57,303 bases of DNA from G021776435 sp046756245 (GCA_046756245.1 JBHHVZ010000006.1:1-57303); one strand, 5' to 3'; counted from the first letter of the stretch, positions 1-8,987 are shown. The notes: generated from the sequence alone by a model not told the origin. A program made the numbers and translations.

Positions 1-59
1 GTTTAAGGAAAAAGCAAGGATCGCCCTAGCGACGGCAAGCTCGGCCGGCAGCGTTGCGC

Positions 60-85
60 GGCGCCGACCGAAGTCTATCGGCGCC
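60..85 (-). other. Stem-loop just beyond the serine hydrolase gene
   Basis: GGCGCCGA (60-67) is perfectly complementary to TCGGCGCC (78-85), giving an 8-bp stem with a 10-nt loop two bases after the hydrolase stop codon. No T-run follows on the minus strand, so it may stabilise the transcript 3' end rather than terminate it. I see no gene in bases 1-59. Confidence 0.35.
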
Positions 86-87
86 AG

Positions 88-1809
88 CTATCGAACGTTA
101 GCCACCCTGACGAATTCGATATCCAAGGTCCGGCGGCCGGATACAAGAACCGCTATCACCTTGCCTTTGCGATTTCGAACAAAGCGCGCCCTTGTCGCCG
201 CCGAGTCTCCCCGGAATTCGTCCGTCACGGTCGGCGAGAAGATGATCTTATCGTCTCGCCAGCGCCACTGTCTTGCGACAAGATTTCCGTCTTCGACCGC
301 AAGCCGCCAGACGGCGTCGATTTCCCTGGCAAGAAAAGTCCCGGCGAATTCCTGAAGCGCGTTCTCATCCGGATTGAAGGGTTCGGTTCGCGGCCACGCC
401 TTGCCGCGCCACAGCGCCGCCGTCGCCGGGCCGCGACCGTCAGTTTTAAACCCCAGCGTCCGGCCGTCAGGGCGGCTCTTGAATTCATTTTCCGAAATTG
501 CAGTCCAGGTCGATGGCTCCCTGTCTGTTGTGAATTTGATGACGAGCTTGTCGCCCTCGCGCTTGACCGTCAGAATTTCGCTGCTGCCATCGTCCGTACC
601 AAAATTATAAACACCCGCATAACTGTCAAGCGTCCTTTCGTCGATATCAACCGCCAGATCCTCTATTGTTGGGGTTTCGGCGTCATTCGCGCGCTCTGGT
701 TTTTCAGCCTTGTCCTGCGCATAGATCTCGAGGACGTCCCATTCGCGCAGATTACCGCTTGGGCCGTTATTGCCCAGAGCGACGATGCTGAGATTCTGCT
801 CCGGCACGCGCAACGTAGCGGAGCGAAAGCCGACCCATTGGCCGGAATGAAAGAATCCTTCAAGCCCTTTATATGCGAAGCGCATGAGGCCGAAGCTGTA
901 GCCCACGAGTCGGCCGTCCCATTTATTGATATTGACGCTGTCGTTCTCCAACGTGTCGATCAGCGCTTCACCGCCCAGAGAAGCAGTTTCGTAATTTCGA
1001 AGCCATTTCGCCATGTCGTCGATTGTGGAAAGGATACAACATGAACCGTAGGCCGACAGGCCGTTTTTAACGTTCAAATACGCGTCGCCGGCCGGGTAAT
1101 AGCTTGACGCCATATTCGGGACGATGCCGTAGGGCGTGGCGCGAACCTGCGTGTGGGTCATGCCGAGCGGGTCGAAAATATTTTCTTTCATCCATTCCGG
1201 ATAGGGTTCGCCCGTCGCCCGCGAAATGACTTCCGCAAGCAGCACATAGCCGGTGTTCGAATACATGTATCGTTCGCCAGGCGGGAAATTCAGAGCCTTT
1301 TGCCGTCTTATGAATTCGAGGATGAGGTCGAGAGAGATCGCGTCGCCTGCTGTAAAGCCGGCGAACTCCGCCGCTCGAACCCAATCCCTGATCCCGCCCA
1401 CGTGATGGATCAATTGGCGAACGGTGATGGTCTCGCCGAACTCGGGGACTTCCGGAACGTAAGTTCGAACATCAGCATCCAGATCGATAACGCCCCGTTC
1501 CGCAAGAAGGGCGATTCCGAAAGCCGTAAACTGTTTGGAATTCGATCCAATTGCGAAAACGGTCGAAGAACTGATGGGGACGCCGTGTTCGAGGCTAGCC
1601 ATCCCGTAATCGCCGCTGTGCACAATCTTCCCGTTCTTGACGACTCGTATGGATACGCCTGGCGTTTCAGGACCGTAGCGTTCGAAGAGCTTGTCGACCT
1701 GGCGGGATTTTTCCTCGTAATTCTGCGCCGCGGCGCAAAGCGTGAAGCTCATGAACGCCGCAATTACAAGCGCCGGAAAGCACAGATTTTTCTTTCTTCC
1801 CTCAATCAC
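88..1809 (-). CDS. Secreted serine hydrolase, class C beta-lactamase / penicillin-binding family
   Basis: This 573-residue protein starts with a signal peptide (basic MIEGRKK, a hydrophobic stretch, then CAAAQ around residues 25-29), so it is exported. The beta-lactamase fold shows the SxxK motif Ser89-Asn-Ser-Lys92 and the YxN motif Tyr183-Ser-Asn185. A downstream HSGQWVGF stretch matches the H-x-G third motif of this family. The region after about residue 400 resembles the extra beta-rich domain often attached to such hydrolases. Members include esterases, D-aminopeptidases and cell-wall hydrolases; the substrate cannot be told from sequence, and a true beta-lactamase role is unlikely without resistance context. 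It is monocistronic and divergent from the PuuD-like gene. Confidence 0.9.
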   Translation of the reverse strand: MIEGRKKNLCFPALVIAAFMSFTLCAAAQNYEEKSRQVDKLFERYGPETPGVSIRVVKNGKIVHSGDYGMASLEHGVPISSSTVFAIGSNSKQFTAFGIALLAERGVIDLDADVRTYVPEVPEFGETITVRQLIHHVGGIRDWVRAAEFAGFTAGDAISLDLILEFIRRQKALNFPPGERYMYSNTGYVLLAEVISRATGEPYPEWMKENIFDPLGMTHTQVRATPYGIVPNMASSYYPAGDAYLNVKNGLSAYGSCCILSTIDDMAKWLRNYETASLGGEALIDTLENDSVNINKWDGRLVGYSFGLMRFAYKGLEGFFHSGQWVGFRSATLRVPEQNLSIVALGNNGPSGNLREWDVLEIYAQDKAEKPERANDAETPTIEDLAVDIDERTLDSYAGVYNFGTDDGSSEILTVKREGDKLVIKFTTDREPSTWTAISENEFKSRPDGRTLGFKTDGRGPATAALWRGKAWPRTEPFNPDENALQEFAGTFLAREIDAVWRLAVEDGNLVARQWRWRDDKIIFSPTVTDEFRGDSAATRARFVRNRKGKVIAVLVSGRRTLDIEFVRVANVR

Positions 1810-2167
1810 GCTTCATTCCCCTCTTTGCGTGTTGGAGAGCGTGTTTGGTTTTGCGCAACTCTTTTAGAGGCCCGTCCCAATTGGACCGGGCATGCCCCCG
1901 TCGGCTACGCCTCTGACGCCGCGGCGGTCTTTCATGCAACCATAGCGCTGCAGGCGATAAAAGACCGTTCGTCCTGTATTTGCTTCTATTCGCCGAATTG
2001 GGGAGAAACGGACGCCCTTGCCGCGGCGTCCTGACTCGCGGTTAAATGCGCCGGTTTTCTGCGCAATCGGCGCCGCGGTCGGGGCCGATACAAAACACGC
2101 CGTTAAAGGCGCGCCCGCAAAGCGCCGGCGAAGCGCAATAAGGCGCGCCCTGGAGGAGAAAGACACT
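1810..2167. other. Divergent intergenic region, 358 nt
   Basis: It separates the serine hydrolase from the PuuD-like gene and should hold promoters for both. A 7-bp stem (GGACGCC / GGCGTCC) spans about 2010-2032 with no T-run. I could not support a specific promoter, operator or small gene here. The only clear signal is the strong ribosome binding site GGAGGAG at 2152-2158 ahead of the downstream gene. Confidence 0.4.
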
Positions 2168-2788
2168 ATGACGGCCTTGCTGACCAATCTCAGAAATGCG
2201 GTGATCACCGGCTGCGTGCTCGCCGCCGTGCTGCTTGTTCTTTATCTGGCGGCGTGGGGCGGCGCGCTCGACCAGGCGTTCTGGGCGTTCTTCTTCCGCT
2301 GGCTGCATGTTCTGTCCGGCGTCATGTGGATCGGGCTTCTTTGGTATTTCAATTTCGTCCAGATCCCGACCATGCCGGCGATCCCCGACGAGCAGAAGCC
2401 GGCGATCGGCAAGCATATCGGCCCGGCGGCCCTGTGGTGGTTCCGGTGGGGCGCAATGTCGACCATCGTCACCGGTCTCATTCTCGCCTGGCTCAACGGG
2501 TATATCGTTCAGGCGATTACGCTCGGCGCGGCCGGTGGCGGCATGACCACTACCCTCATCGGCATCGGTATGTGGCTCGGCGCGATCATGTGGTTCAATG
2601 TCTGGTTCATCATCTGGCCGAACCAGATCAAGGCGCTCAATATCGGGGGCAAGTTCCCCGATCTCGCGGCCGACGCCAAGGCCAAGGCCGGGCGGACGGC
2701 GATGCTGTTTTCACGCACCAACACGGTGCTGTCGATCCCAATGCTGTTCTGCATGGTCGGCGCACAGAATCTGGTCGGCGTTTCCTGA
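2168..2788 (+). CDS. Membrane protein, PuuD-like urate hydroxylase N-terminal domain family
   Basis: The 206-residue multi-pass protein has about four to five hydrophobic segments. The histidine-bearing first core (FFRWLHVLSGVMWIGLLWYFNF) and the later WWFRWGAMSTIVTG and MWFNVWFIIWPNQ stretches match the membrane domain found at the N-terminus of PuuD-type urate hydroxylases. In those enzymes this domain is fused to a cytochrome c; here no CxxCH is present, so it is the membrane part alone. Histidines in the helices suggest heme or quinone handling, but this is inference. ATG 2168 was chosen because GGAGGAG lies nine bases upstream; a longer in-frame extension to 2018 lacks such a site. No other purine genes are nearby. 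Confidence 0.75.
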   Translation: MTALLTNLRNAVITGCVLAAVLLVLYLAAWGGALDQAFWAFFFRWLHVLSGVMWIGLLWYFNFVQIPTMPAIPDEQKPAIGKHIGPAALWWFRWGAMSTIVTGLILAWLNGYIVQAITLGAAGGGMTTTLIGIGMWLGAIMWFNVWFIIWPNQIKALNIGGKFPDLAADAKAKAGRTAMLFSRTNTVLSIPMLFCMVGAQNLVGVS

Positions 2789-2864
2789 GCCCATGAGCGG
2801 TGGCGCTTTGCAGTTGCAAGGCGCCGCGAGCTCTTGCGCTCGGGGCTTGAGCGGCTAATCTCCG

Positions 2865-2940
2865 CTAGCAGCCCGAATCCGAAGTTCGTCACAATATTCA
2901 GCACACTCCGTACGAACTTCGGATTTGATCAGGCTGCTAG
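2865..2940. repeat. Imperfect inverted repeat A (CTAG-ended)
   Basis: The left arm 2865-2889 and right arm 2912-2940 both begin, read inward, with CTAGCAGCC. They share an inner 14-nt block AATCCGAAGTTCGT. Between the blocks the left arm has 2 nt and the right arm 6 nt, giving an asymmetric internal bubble. The loop is 22 nt. It is homologous in design to the neighbouring repeat at 2954-3032. Confidence 0.8.
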
Positions 2941-2953
2941 CAAGTTTATGATT

Positions 2954-3032
2954 CTAGTGTGGCTTTTAGATTTGAAATTCGTTCAGGAGTCTGCTGCAAA
3001 TAACGTAACGAATTTCAAATCCGCCACACTAG
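2954..3032. repeat. Imperfect inverted repeat B, sibling of repeat A
   Basis: The left arm 2954-2983 and right arm 3007-3032 share the outer block CTAGTGTGGC and inner block ATTTGAAATTCGTT. As in repeat A, one arm is 4 nt longer between the blocks (6 nt against 2 nt), but here the longer arm is on the left. The inner blocks of A and B agree as ATYYGAARTTCGT, differing only by transitions. Together A and B fill most of the gap between two genes. Confidence 0.8.
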
Positions 3033-3076
3033 GCCTTTCCACCCGCGCGCGAGCGCTACAAACTTGGAGACAAATT

Positions 3077-3373
3077 ATGCCCGTTAACGGCAAATGGAAC
3101 CTCACCATCAAAACGCCCATGGGCGACCAGACCGGTGTCCTGACGCTCGCGCAGGACGGCGACACGCTGACCGGCGAAATGTCCGGCTCAGCCGGCGCCG
3201 CGCCGATCGAAAACGGTAAGGTCGAGGGCGACACGCTGAGTTGGCACGCCAAGGTCACCTCGCCAATGCCGATTACGCTTGAATTCACCGGCAAGCTCGA
3301 CGGCGACAATCTGAGCGGCGACGTCAAGCTTGGCGCGTTCGGCATGTCGACCTTCTCCGGTGCCCCGGCTTAA
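3077..3373 (+). CDS. Small conserved beta-rich protein of unknown function
   Basis: This 98-residue protein has no signal peptide or membrane segment. It consists of alternating short beta-like stretches (GKWNLTIKTPMGDQTGVLTL, LTGEMSG, KVEGDTLSWHAKV, ITLEFTGKLDGDNLSGDVKLG), suggesting a small antiparallel beta barrel. Proteins of this length and pattern are common in Alphaproteobacteria, but I know of no established function. ATG 3077 was chosen because GGAGA lies at 3066-3070; upstream codons in the frame fall within repeat B. The PepSY-type gene follows after 33 nt, so the two may be cotranscribed. Confidence 0.8.
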   Translation: MPVNGKWNLTIKTPMGDQTGVLTLAQDGDTLTGEMSGSAGAAPIENGKVEGDTLSWHAKVTSPMPITLEFTGKLDGDNLSGDVKLGAFGMSTFSGAPA

Positions 3374-3406
3374 GCCGGCGAGGCGGCCGGGCCGCCTGTC
3401 CAAAGG

Positions 3407-4138
3407 ATGAGACTGCGGGCGTTCATTTACGGCGTTCACATCTGGGCGAGTCTGGCGCTTGGCGCGCAGGTTCTCGTCTGGATGGCGAGCGGCGTGGTGA
3501 TGAGCGTTTTCGATCTGGCGCTGGTGCGCGGCGAAACGAACGCCGTTCCGGAATTTCGGCCGGAGCTGGAGGCGCGCAGCTACGCCGCGCCTGGCGGCGT
3601 CATCGCGCAAGTTCCGGGCGCAACGGAAATACGCCTTACGACATTGCTCGGCCGTCCAGTTTACGAGGCGAAGACCGAAGACGGCGTTACGCTGTTCGAC
3701 GCCGAGACCAGCCAAAAGCTTTCTCCGATTACAGAGGAGATGGCGCTGGCGGCGGCGAAAAGCGATTACGCCGGCGCGGCCGACATCGCCGCCGTCGAGC
3801 TTCTGGACGACCCGCCGCATGAATATCGCGGGCCGAAGCCGGTGTGGCGAGCGCTTGTCGATGACAGGCTCGAAACCCGGCTTTACATCTCACGCGATAC
3901 AGGCCGGGTCGTCGCGCGCCGCAATACAATTTGGCGCGTTTACGATTTCTTCTGGATGCTGCACATCATGGATTATGATGAACGGGAAAATTTCAATAAT
4001 CCGCTCCTGAAAACGACAGCGATCGCCGGGTTCGTGTTCGCGCTTTCAGGCATGGTTTTAATGATCTGGAATCTCGTTCTGGGACGCTACGGGCTCAAGG
4101 CGCTCTGGAGCAAGCTTGTTCGGCGAAAGAGCGGCTAA
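3407..4138 (+). CDS. PepSY-associated transmembrane protein
   Basis: The 243-residue protein has an N-terminal membrane helix (IYGVHIWASLALGAQVLVWMASGVVMSVF), a periplasmic region of about 150 residues with PepSY-like segments (one near EMALAAAKSDYAGAADIAAVE, one near RLETRLYISRDTGRVVARRN), and a C-terminal helix (AIAGFVFALSGMVLMIWNLVLG). The GVHIWASL and MLHIMDYDE histidine motifs are typical of PepSY-TM proteins, some of which act with iron uptake or flavin/heme reductases. No partner gene is adjacent, so the specific role is open. A strong terminator lies 28 nt downstream. Confidence 0.8.
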   Translation: MRLRAFIYGVHIWASLALGAQVLVWMASGVVMSVFDLALVRGETNAVPEFRPELEARSYAAPGGVIAQVPGATEIRLTTLLGRPVYEAKTEDGVTLFDAETSQKLSPITEEMALAAAKSDYAGAADIAAVELLDDPPHEYRGPKPVWRALVDDRLETRLYISRDTGRVVARRNTIWRVYDFFWMLHIMDYDERENFNNPLLKTTAIAGFVFALSGMVLMIWNLVLGRYGLKALWSKLVRRKSG

Positions 4139-4166
4139 CGCGTTGGGGGCGGCCGGACCGTAAAAC

Positions 4167-4192
4167 AAAACCCGCCGCATGCGGCGGGTTTT
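4167..4192. terminator. Bidirectional rho-independent terminator
   Basis: This is a perfect 26-bp palindrome: an A4 run, CCCGCCGC, a central AT, GCGGCGGG, then a T4 run. The GC-rich stem flanked by A and T runs works in both directions. It sits between the convergent PepSY-type gene (ends 4138) and the small secreted-protein gene on the minus strand (ends 4215). Confidence 0.9.
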
Positions 4193-4214
4193 ATCGTCGT
4201 AAAGCGCTGATGTT

Positions 4215-4550
4215 TTAAAAAGCGAAATAGATCGGTTCGGGGCCGTTCGTTGCTTTCGCCGACTCGCTTTCCTTGACGTCTTCGGCGTCTGCCGACTTTT
4301 CGTTTTCCGTGCATTGATTGCGGTCATAGGCGGATCCGTCCGGCGTCGAAATCGGCTCGCCGAAGGTGACCGCATAAACAAGCTGGAAACGTTCGACCAA
4401 GACCGAGAAAAGCGTTTCGCTTTCAAGATCCGATTCGGACGTTACCGGAGTGCTGCTTGCCTGGAAGGCGGCGCCGCCAAAACCGGCACCGGCGTGCGCT
4501 TGCGCGGTCAGCGCCAGTAAAGCAGCCAAGACTATGGTTGTTCTGGCCAT
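4215..4550 (-). CDS. Small secreted protein of unknown function
   Basis: The 111-residue protein has a clear signal peptide (MARTTIVLAALLALTAQAHA, cleavage after AHA). The mature part is acidic and Ser/Glu-rich at its C-terminus (ENEKSADAEDVKESESAK), with one Cys and a short hydrophobic segment FSVLVERFQLVYAVTFG. I recognise no family. It is a single gene ending at the shared terminator; an AGGGAGAGATC purine-rich site lies just upstream of the start. Confidence 0.65.
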   Translation of the reverse strand: MARTTIVLAALLALTAQAHAGAGFGGAAFQASSTPVTSESDLESETLFSVLVERFQLVYAVTFGEPISTPDGSAYDRNQCTENEKSADAEDVKESESAKATNGPEPIYFAF

Positions 4551-4712
4551 CTGATCTCTCCCTCCCGGTTTTATGCCTCTGATCCACTCGATCAGGCAAG
4601 CTCAATTAGCTTCACGGCCGCTCGACCGATCTTACGGTTTCGTAATGCCTGGGCCGACAAGCCGGCCGCCGCTTCACGCGGAGAGGCCATTTGATCAGAT
4701 AAGGCCTTGATT

Positions 4713-5828
4713 TTACGCCTTCAAGGCCTCCGCCGGCGGCACGAAATCAACCCCGAGCGCCTCCGCCACCGCCTTATAAGTGATGCGTCCCCGATGGACG
4801 TTAAGGCCGTCGAGCAGATGCGGATTGTCCTGAAGGGCGACGATCCCGTGGTCTGCGAGTTCCAGGCCGTAAAGCAATGTGGCGTTGTTGAGGGCGTGAG
4901 ACGAGGTCAGCGGCACGGCGCCGGGCATGTTCGCCACGCAATAATGCAGAACGCCTTCGACCTCGTAGATCGGATTTTCATGAGTCGTGGGTTTCGAGGT
5001 CTCGAAGCATCCGCCCTGGTCGATGGAGACGTCGACGAGGACAGAGCCGTCTTTCATGCCTTTGAGCATCTCGCGGGTGACGAGCTTCGGCGCGCTGGCG
5101 CCGGGAATGAGCACGGCGCCGACCACGACGTCGGCCGCGTCGGTTTCCTCATCCAGCGCCTCAAAGGTGGAATAGCGCGTCTTGGCGCGGCCCTGGAACA
5201 GCTCGTCAAGTTCGTAAAGCCGGCGCTGGCTGCGGTCGAGAATGGTGACGTCGGCGCCGAGCCCGGCCGCCATGCGCGCCGCGTGCGTTCCGACGACGCC
5301 GCCGCCGATCACCAGCACCTTCGCCGGCAACACGCCGGGGACGCCGCCCATCAGCAGTCCACGCCCGCCTTCGGGCGCCATCAGGGCGTAAGCCGCGGCC
5401 TGAATCGCCAGACGGCCGGCGACTTCGCTCATCGGGGCGAGCAGGGGAAGGCCGCCGCGATCGTCCGTCACGGTCTCGTAGGCGACCGCGGTTACGCCTG
5501 ATTCCATCAGGCCGCGCGCCTGTTCGGGGTCGGGCGCCAAATGAAGATAAGTGTAAAGGATCTGGCCTTCGCGCAGTTGCGCCCACTCGACGGGCTGCGG
5601 CTCTTTGACTTTCACGATCATCTCGGCTTCGGCGAAAACGCTCGCCGCATCAGGGGCGATCGTCGCGCCGGCGGCTTTGTAGTCCGCATCGCTTGCTTTA
5701 ATGCCGGCGCCGGCGCCGGTCTCCACCATCACCGAATGCCCATGGGCGACGTACTCGCGCACGCTGCCGGGCGTCAGGCCGACGCGAAATTCCGAATTCT
5801 TGATTTCCTTGGGAACGCCGACGCGCAT
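4713..5828 (-). CDS. ald: Alanine dehydrogenase
   Basis: The 371-residue protein matches the usual length for NAD-dependent L-alanine dehydrogenase, which interconverts alanine with pyruvate and ammonia in the cytosol. The N-terminus MRVGVPKEIKNSEFRVGLTPGSV is diagnostic. KVKEPQPVEW carries the substrate-binding lysine, TYLHLAPD the catalytic histidine, and VDVSIDQGGCFETS the catalytic aspartate. The Rossmann motif GGGVVGTHAARMAAGLGADV binds NAD. The gene is divergent from an Lrp/AsnC regulator 133 nt away, the usual arrangement for amino-acid-responsive control of ald. Confidence 0.97.
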   Translation of the reverse strand: MRVGVPKEIKNSEFRVGLTPGSVREYVAHGHSVMVETGAGAGIKASDADYKAAGATIAPDAASVFAEAEMIVKVKEPQPVEWAQLREGQILYTYLHLAPDPEQARGLMESGVTAVAYETVTDDRGGLPLLAPMSEVAGRLAIQAAAYALMAPEGGRGLLMGGVPGVLPAKVLVIGGGVVGTHAARMAAGLGADVTILDRSQRRLYELDELFQGRAKTRYSTFEALDEETDAADVVVGAVLIPGASAPKLVTREMLKGMKDGSVLVDVSIDQGGCFETSKPTTHENPIYEVEGVLHYCVANMPGAVPLTSSHALNNATLLYGLELADHGIVALQDNPHLLDGLNVHRGRITYKAVAEALGVDFVPPAEALKA

Positions 5829-5961
5829 GGTTCATCTCCTCGATGTTTTCCGCTTCCTAGCAGAGCGAAAGGGCCCGTATCTGGCGAAGATGATGCTGGG
5901 AACGGGGCTATTTCGAATTTTATTGGACAAGCTATATCATTCTTCGCAGAAAGTTGCAGAC

Positions 5962-6426
5962 ATGACGATCGACGACACAGACCGGAAAATATTGTCGCTG
6001 CTGGGGCTGGATGGACGGATGTCCAATCAGGCGCTGGCGGCGCGGGTCGGGCTGTCGCCGTCGGCCTGCTTGCGCCGGCTCAAGCAGCTCGAACGGTCCG
6101 GCGCTATCCGCGGTTATCGGGCGATTATAGACGAAGAGGCGCTCGGCGCCGGGTTTTCGGCGATCGTTCATGTGACGCTGGAGCGCCAGACCGAAGAAGC
6201 GCTCGCCGCCTTCGAAGAGGCGGTGGCGACATGTGAAAGCGTCGTCCAGTGTCATCTCGTATCGGGGGTGAATGATTACATCCTGCGGGTCACCGCGCCG
6301 TCGCTCGAATCGTTTGAGCGACTGCACAAACGAACGCTTTCCGCCCTGCCGGGCGTGCAACGCATTCAGTCGAGCTTTGCGTTGCGGGAAGTCGTGAACC
6401 GGCCGCCGGTCATGGCTGCCGGCTGA
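5962..6426 (+). CDS. Lrp/AsnC-family transcriptional regulator, probable regulator of ald
   Basis: The 154-residue protein has the AsnC-type winged HTH (TDRKILSLLGLDGRMSNQALAARVGLSPSACLRRLKQLERSGAIRGYRAII) at residues 4-55, then a RAM ligand-binding domain with SVVQCHLVSGVNDYILRVTA. ATG 5962 matches the family start. An AT-rich patch at about 5908-5945 lies between it and ald and is a reasonable place for its binding sites, though no clear operator palindrome stands out. By analogy with AldR/AldB-type regulators it probably senses alanine and controls the divergent alanine dehydrogenase; this is inferred from position. Confidence 0.92.
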   Translation: MTIDDTDRKILSLLGLDGRMSNQALAARVGLSPSACLRRLKQLERSGAIRGYRAIIDEEALGAGFSAIVHVTLERQTEEALAAFEEAVATCESVVQCHLVSGVNDYILRVTAPSLESFERLHKRTLSALPGVQRIQSSFALREVVNRPPVMAAG

Positions 6427-6545
6427 CAGGCGGGCCCGCCGCTTGCCGCCATGGCTCGATCGGCGCTAAGACGGTCTTTGAATCACGCGGTTGCAACTAT
6501 TTCCTGACCGAGACCCAAGCACACGAAAACCACGCGAGAGGGCTC

Positions 6546-8987
6546 ATGCACGTATTTGCTCGACTGGCGGCGCTCGCCGCAACGGGACTGTTTATTTCAC
6601 TCGCTCCCGCCCACGCATCGGCTGTCAAACAGACCAAAGGCGATTTCGAGGACAAATTCCGCCAGCTCGAGGAAGAGCTGCCGACGCCCAACATTTACAG
6701 AAACGCGGCCGGCGCGCCCGGATTCGCCTACTGGCAGCAGGAGGCGAATTACAAGATCAAAGTCGCGCTTGACGAAAAAAAGCGCCGGCTGACGGGCTCC
6801 GAGATAATCAACTACAAAAACAATTCGCCCGACAGTCTGCGCTATCTGTGGCTGCAGCTCGATCAGAACCGGTTCAAGAAAGACTCGCTCGCCGAACGCA
6901 GCGCCGAATTCGGCGGCATGGGTCAACGCGGTCCCGCGACGCGGGCGCCTTCCGGAGACAATCCCGCGAAGATCAGTTTTGGCGCTTTGCGCCGCCATCA
7001 GGCGATGAAGGATACGCCGCTTGGGTACGACATTGAAGCGGTGATGGATTTCAACGGCGAGCCCCTTGCTTATACGATCGTCGGCACGCTGATGCGCATC
7101 GACCTGCCGCGCCCGCTGCGCCCAAAGCAGGGCGTCACGTTTTCGATTAAATGGGCCTACAATATTCCCGAAGAGAACGCCGTTTCGGCGCGCGCCGGTT
7201 TTGAGAAGTTCGAGGACGGCAACGATATATTCCTGGTCGCCCAGTGGTATCCGCGTCTCGCCGCCTATTCCGATTACGAGGGCTGGCACAATAAGGAATT
7301 CATCGGGCGCGGCGAGTTCACGCTGGAGTTCGGCGACTTCGAGGTGGAGATAACGGCGCCCGCCGATCATATCGTCGCGTCTACGGGCGTCCTGCAAAAT
7401 CCGGAAGAGGTGTTGACCCAGACCCAGCGTGACCGCTTGGAAAAGGCGCGCACCGCCGACAAGCCGGTCTTTATCGTGACCCCCGACGAAGCGTTCGAGA
7501 ACGAAAGGGCCGGTACGAACAAAACCAAGACCTGGCGTTTCAAGGCCGAACATGTGCGCGATTTCGGCTGGGCCTCGTCGCGCAAATATATCTGGGACGC
7601 GCAAGGGTTCACGCAGGGCGGCGACGTCATGCCTTTCGTTTGGGCGATGTCGTTTTACCCGAAAGAAGGCGAGCCTCTGTGGTCGAAATATTCGACCGAA
7701 GCGATCATCCAGACGGTGGAAGTTTATTCGCGCTTCAGCTTCGATTATCCATATCCGAAAGCGCAATCGGTGAACGGTCCGGTCGGCGGCATGGAATATC
7801 CCATGATCACCTTCAACGGGCCGCGCACCGAAAAGCAGGACGACGGAACGCGAACCTATTCACGCTCGGAAAAGCGGTTTCTCATCGGCGTCGTGATTCA
7901 CGAAGTCGGCCACACTTATTTTCCGATGGTCATCAATTCCGACGAGCGCCAGTGGACCTGGATGGATGAAGGATTCAATTCGTTCGTGCAGTTCATCGCG
8001 GAACAGGAATGGGACCCTGACTACCCGTCGCGCCGCGGCGAGCCGCGCGACATTGTCGATTACATGAAATCGACCAATCAGGTTCCGATCATGACCAACT
8101 CGGAAAGCATTCTGCAGTTCGGCAATAACGCATACGGCAAGCCGGCGACGGCGCTCAACATCCTGCGTGAAACCATTCTGGGGCGGGAGCTTTTCGACTT
8201 CGCCTTCAAGGAATATGCGAACCGCTGGAAATTCAAACGCCCGACGCCGGCCGATTTCTTCCGCACGATGGAGGAAGCTTCCGGCGTCGATCTGGACTGG
8301 TTCTGGCGGGGCTGGTTTTACACGACCGACCATGTCGATATTTCGCTCGACCGCGTCTACAAAATGCGCATCGATACCGAAAACCCCGACGTGGATTTCG
8401 CTCGCGAGCGCGAATTCGATCTGAAGGCGCCGTCCTCGCTCACCGACGCGCGCAATAAGGAGACGGTGCGATTCCGCGTCGACCGCCGGCCTCACCTCAA
8501 GGACTTTTACAACGAGCACGACCGTTACACGGTCACCAACAAGGATCGGAACGATTACGCCGCATTTCTTGAAGGACTCGAAGATTGGGAGCGTGAAGCG
8601 CTGGAACGCGCCGTCAAGGAAGACGAAAACTATTATGTTCTGAGTTTTTCCAATCGAGGCGGTCTTGTGATGCCGATCATTCTCGGGATCGAGTACGCCG
8701 ACGGATCAAGCGAGGAGATCTACATTCCGGCCGAAATCTGGCGGCGCAATCCCAAAGCTGTTTCGAAACTGATCATCACCGAAAAGGAAATCAAAGCGAT
8801 CGTGGTCGATCCGCATTTGCAGACGGCCGACACGGATATCGAAAACAACTATTATCCGCGCCGGATTATTCCTTCGCGCATTGAAGCCTACAAAAGCGAA
8901 GGCGGCGGCGATCTTCCGGATCGCGATCTGATGCAGGACATAAAGACAAAGCTGAAAAAACCGGATGACAAGAAAAGCGATAACTAG
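6546..8987 (+). CDS. Secreted M1-family zinc metallopeptidase
   Basis: The 813-residue protein has a signal peptide (MHVFARLAALAATGLFISLAPAHASA). The gluzincin site is HEVGH at residues 452-456, with the third ligand in WMDEGFNSF about 19 residues later. The exopeptidase motif appears as GGMEYPM, a variant of GAMEN found in bacterial M1 proteins that are secreted or outer-membrane associated. The N-terminal beta domain includes YKIKVALDEKKRRLTGSEIINYKNNSPDSLRYLWLQLDQN. It probably cleaves peptides in the periplasm. The start is supported by GAGAGGG nine bases upstream. Its end overlaps the next gene by 23 nt, suggesting translational coupling. Confidence 0.93.
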   Translation: MHVFARLAALAATGLFISLAPAHASAVKQTKGDFEDKFRQLEEELPTPNIYRNAAGAPGFAYWQQEANYKIKVALDEKKRRLTGSEIINYKNNSPDSLRYLWLQLDQNRFKKDSLAERSAEFGGMGQRGPATRAPSGDNPAKISFGALRRHQAMKDTPLGYDIEAVMDFNGEPLAYTIVGTLMRIDLPRPLRPKQGVTFSIKWAYNIPEENAVSARAGFEKFEDGNDIFLVAQWYPRLAAYSDYEGWHNKEFIGRGEFTLEFGDFEVEITAPADHIVASTGVLQNPEEVLTQTQRDRLEKARTADKPVFIVTPDEAFENERAGTNKTKTWRFKAEHVRDFGWASSRKYIWDAQGFTQGGDVMPFVWAMSFYPKEGEPLWSKYSTEAIIQTVEVYSRFSFDYPYPKAQSVNGPVGGMEYPMITFNGPRTEKQDDGTRTYSRSEKRFLIGVVIHEVGHTYFPMVINSDERQWTWMDEGFNSFVQFIAEQEWDPDYPSRRGEPRDIVDYMKSTNQVPIMTNSESILQFGNNAYGKPATALNILRETILGRELFDFAFKEYANRWKFKRPTPADFFRTMEEASGVDLDWFWRGWFYTTDHVDISLDRVYKMRIDTENPDVDFAREREFDLKAPSSLTDARNKETVRFRVDRRPHLKDFYNEHDRYTVTNKDRNDYAAFLEGLEDWEREALERAVKEDENYYVLSFSNRGGLVMPIILGIEYADGSSEEIYIPAEIWRRNPKAVSKLIITEKEIKAIVVDPHLQTADTDIENNYYPRRIIPSRIEAYKSEGGGDLPDRDLMQDIKTKLKKPDDKKSDN

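Noticed and set aside
1153..2034. Plus-strand open frame overlapping the serine hydrolase
   Set aside because: Its sequence resembles no protein family and is antisense to the SxxK/YxN-bearing hydrolase.
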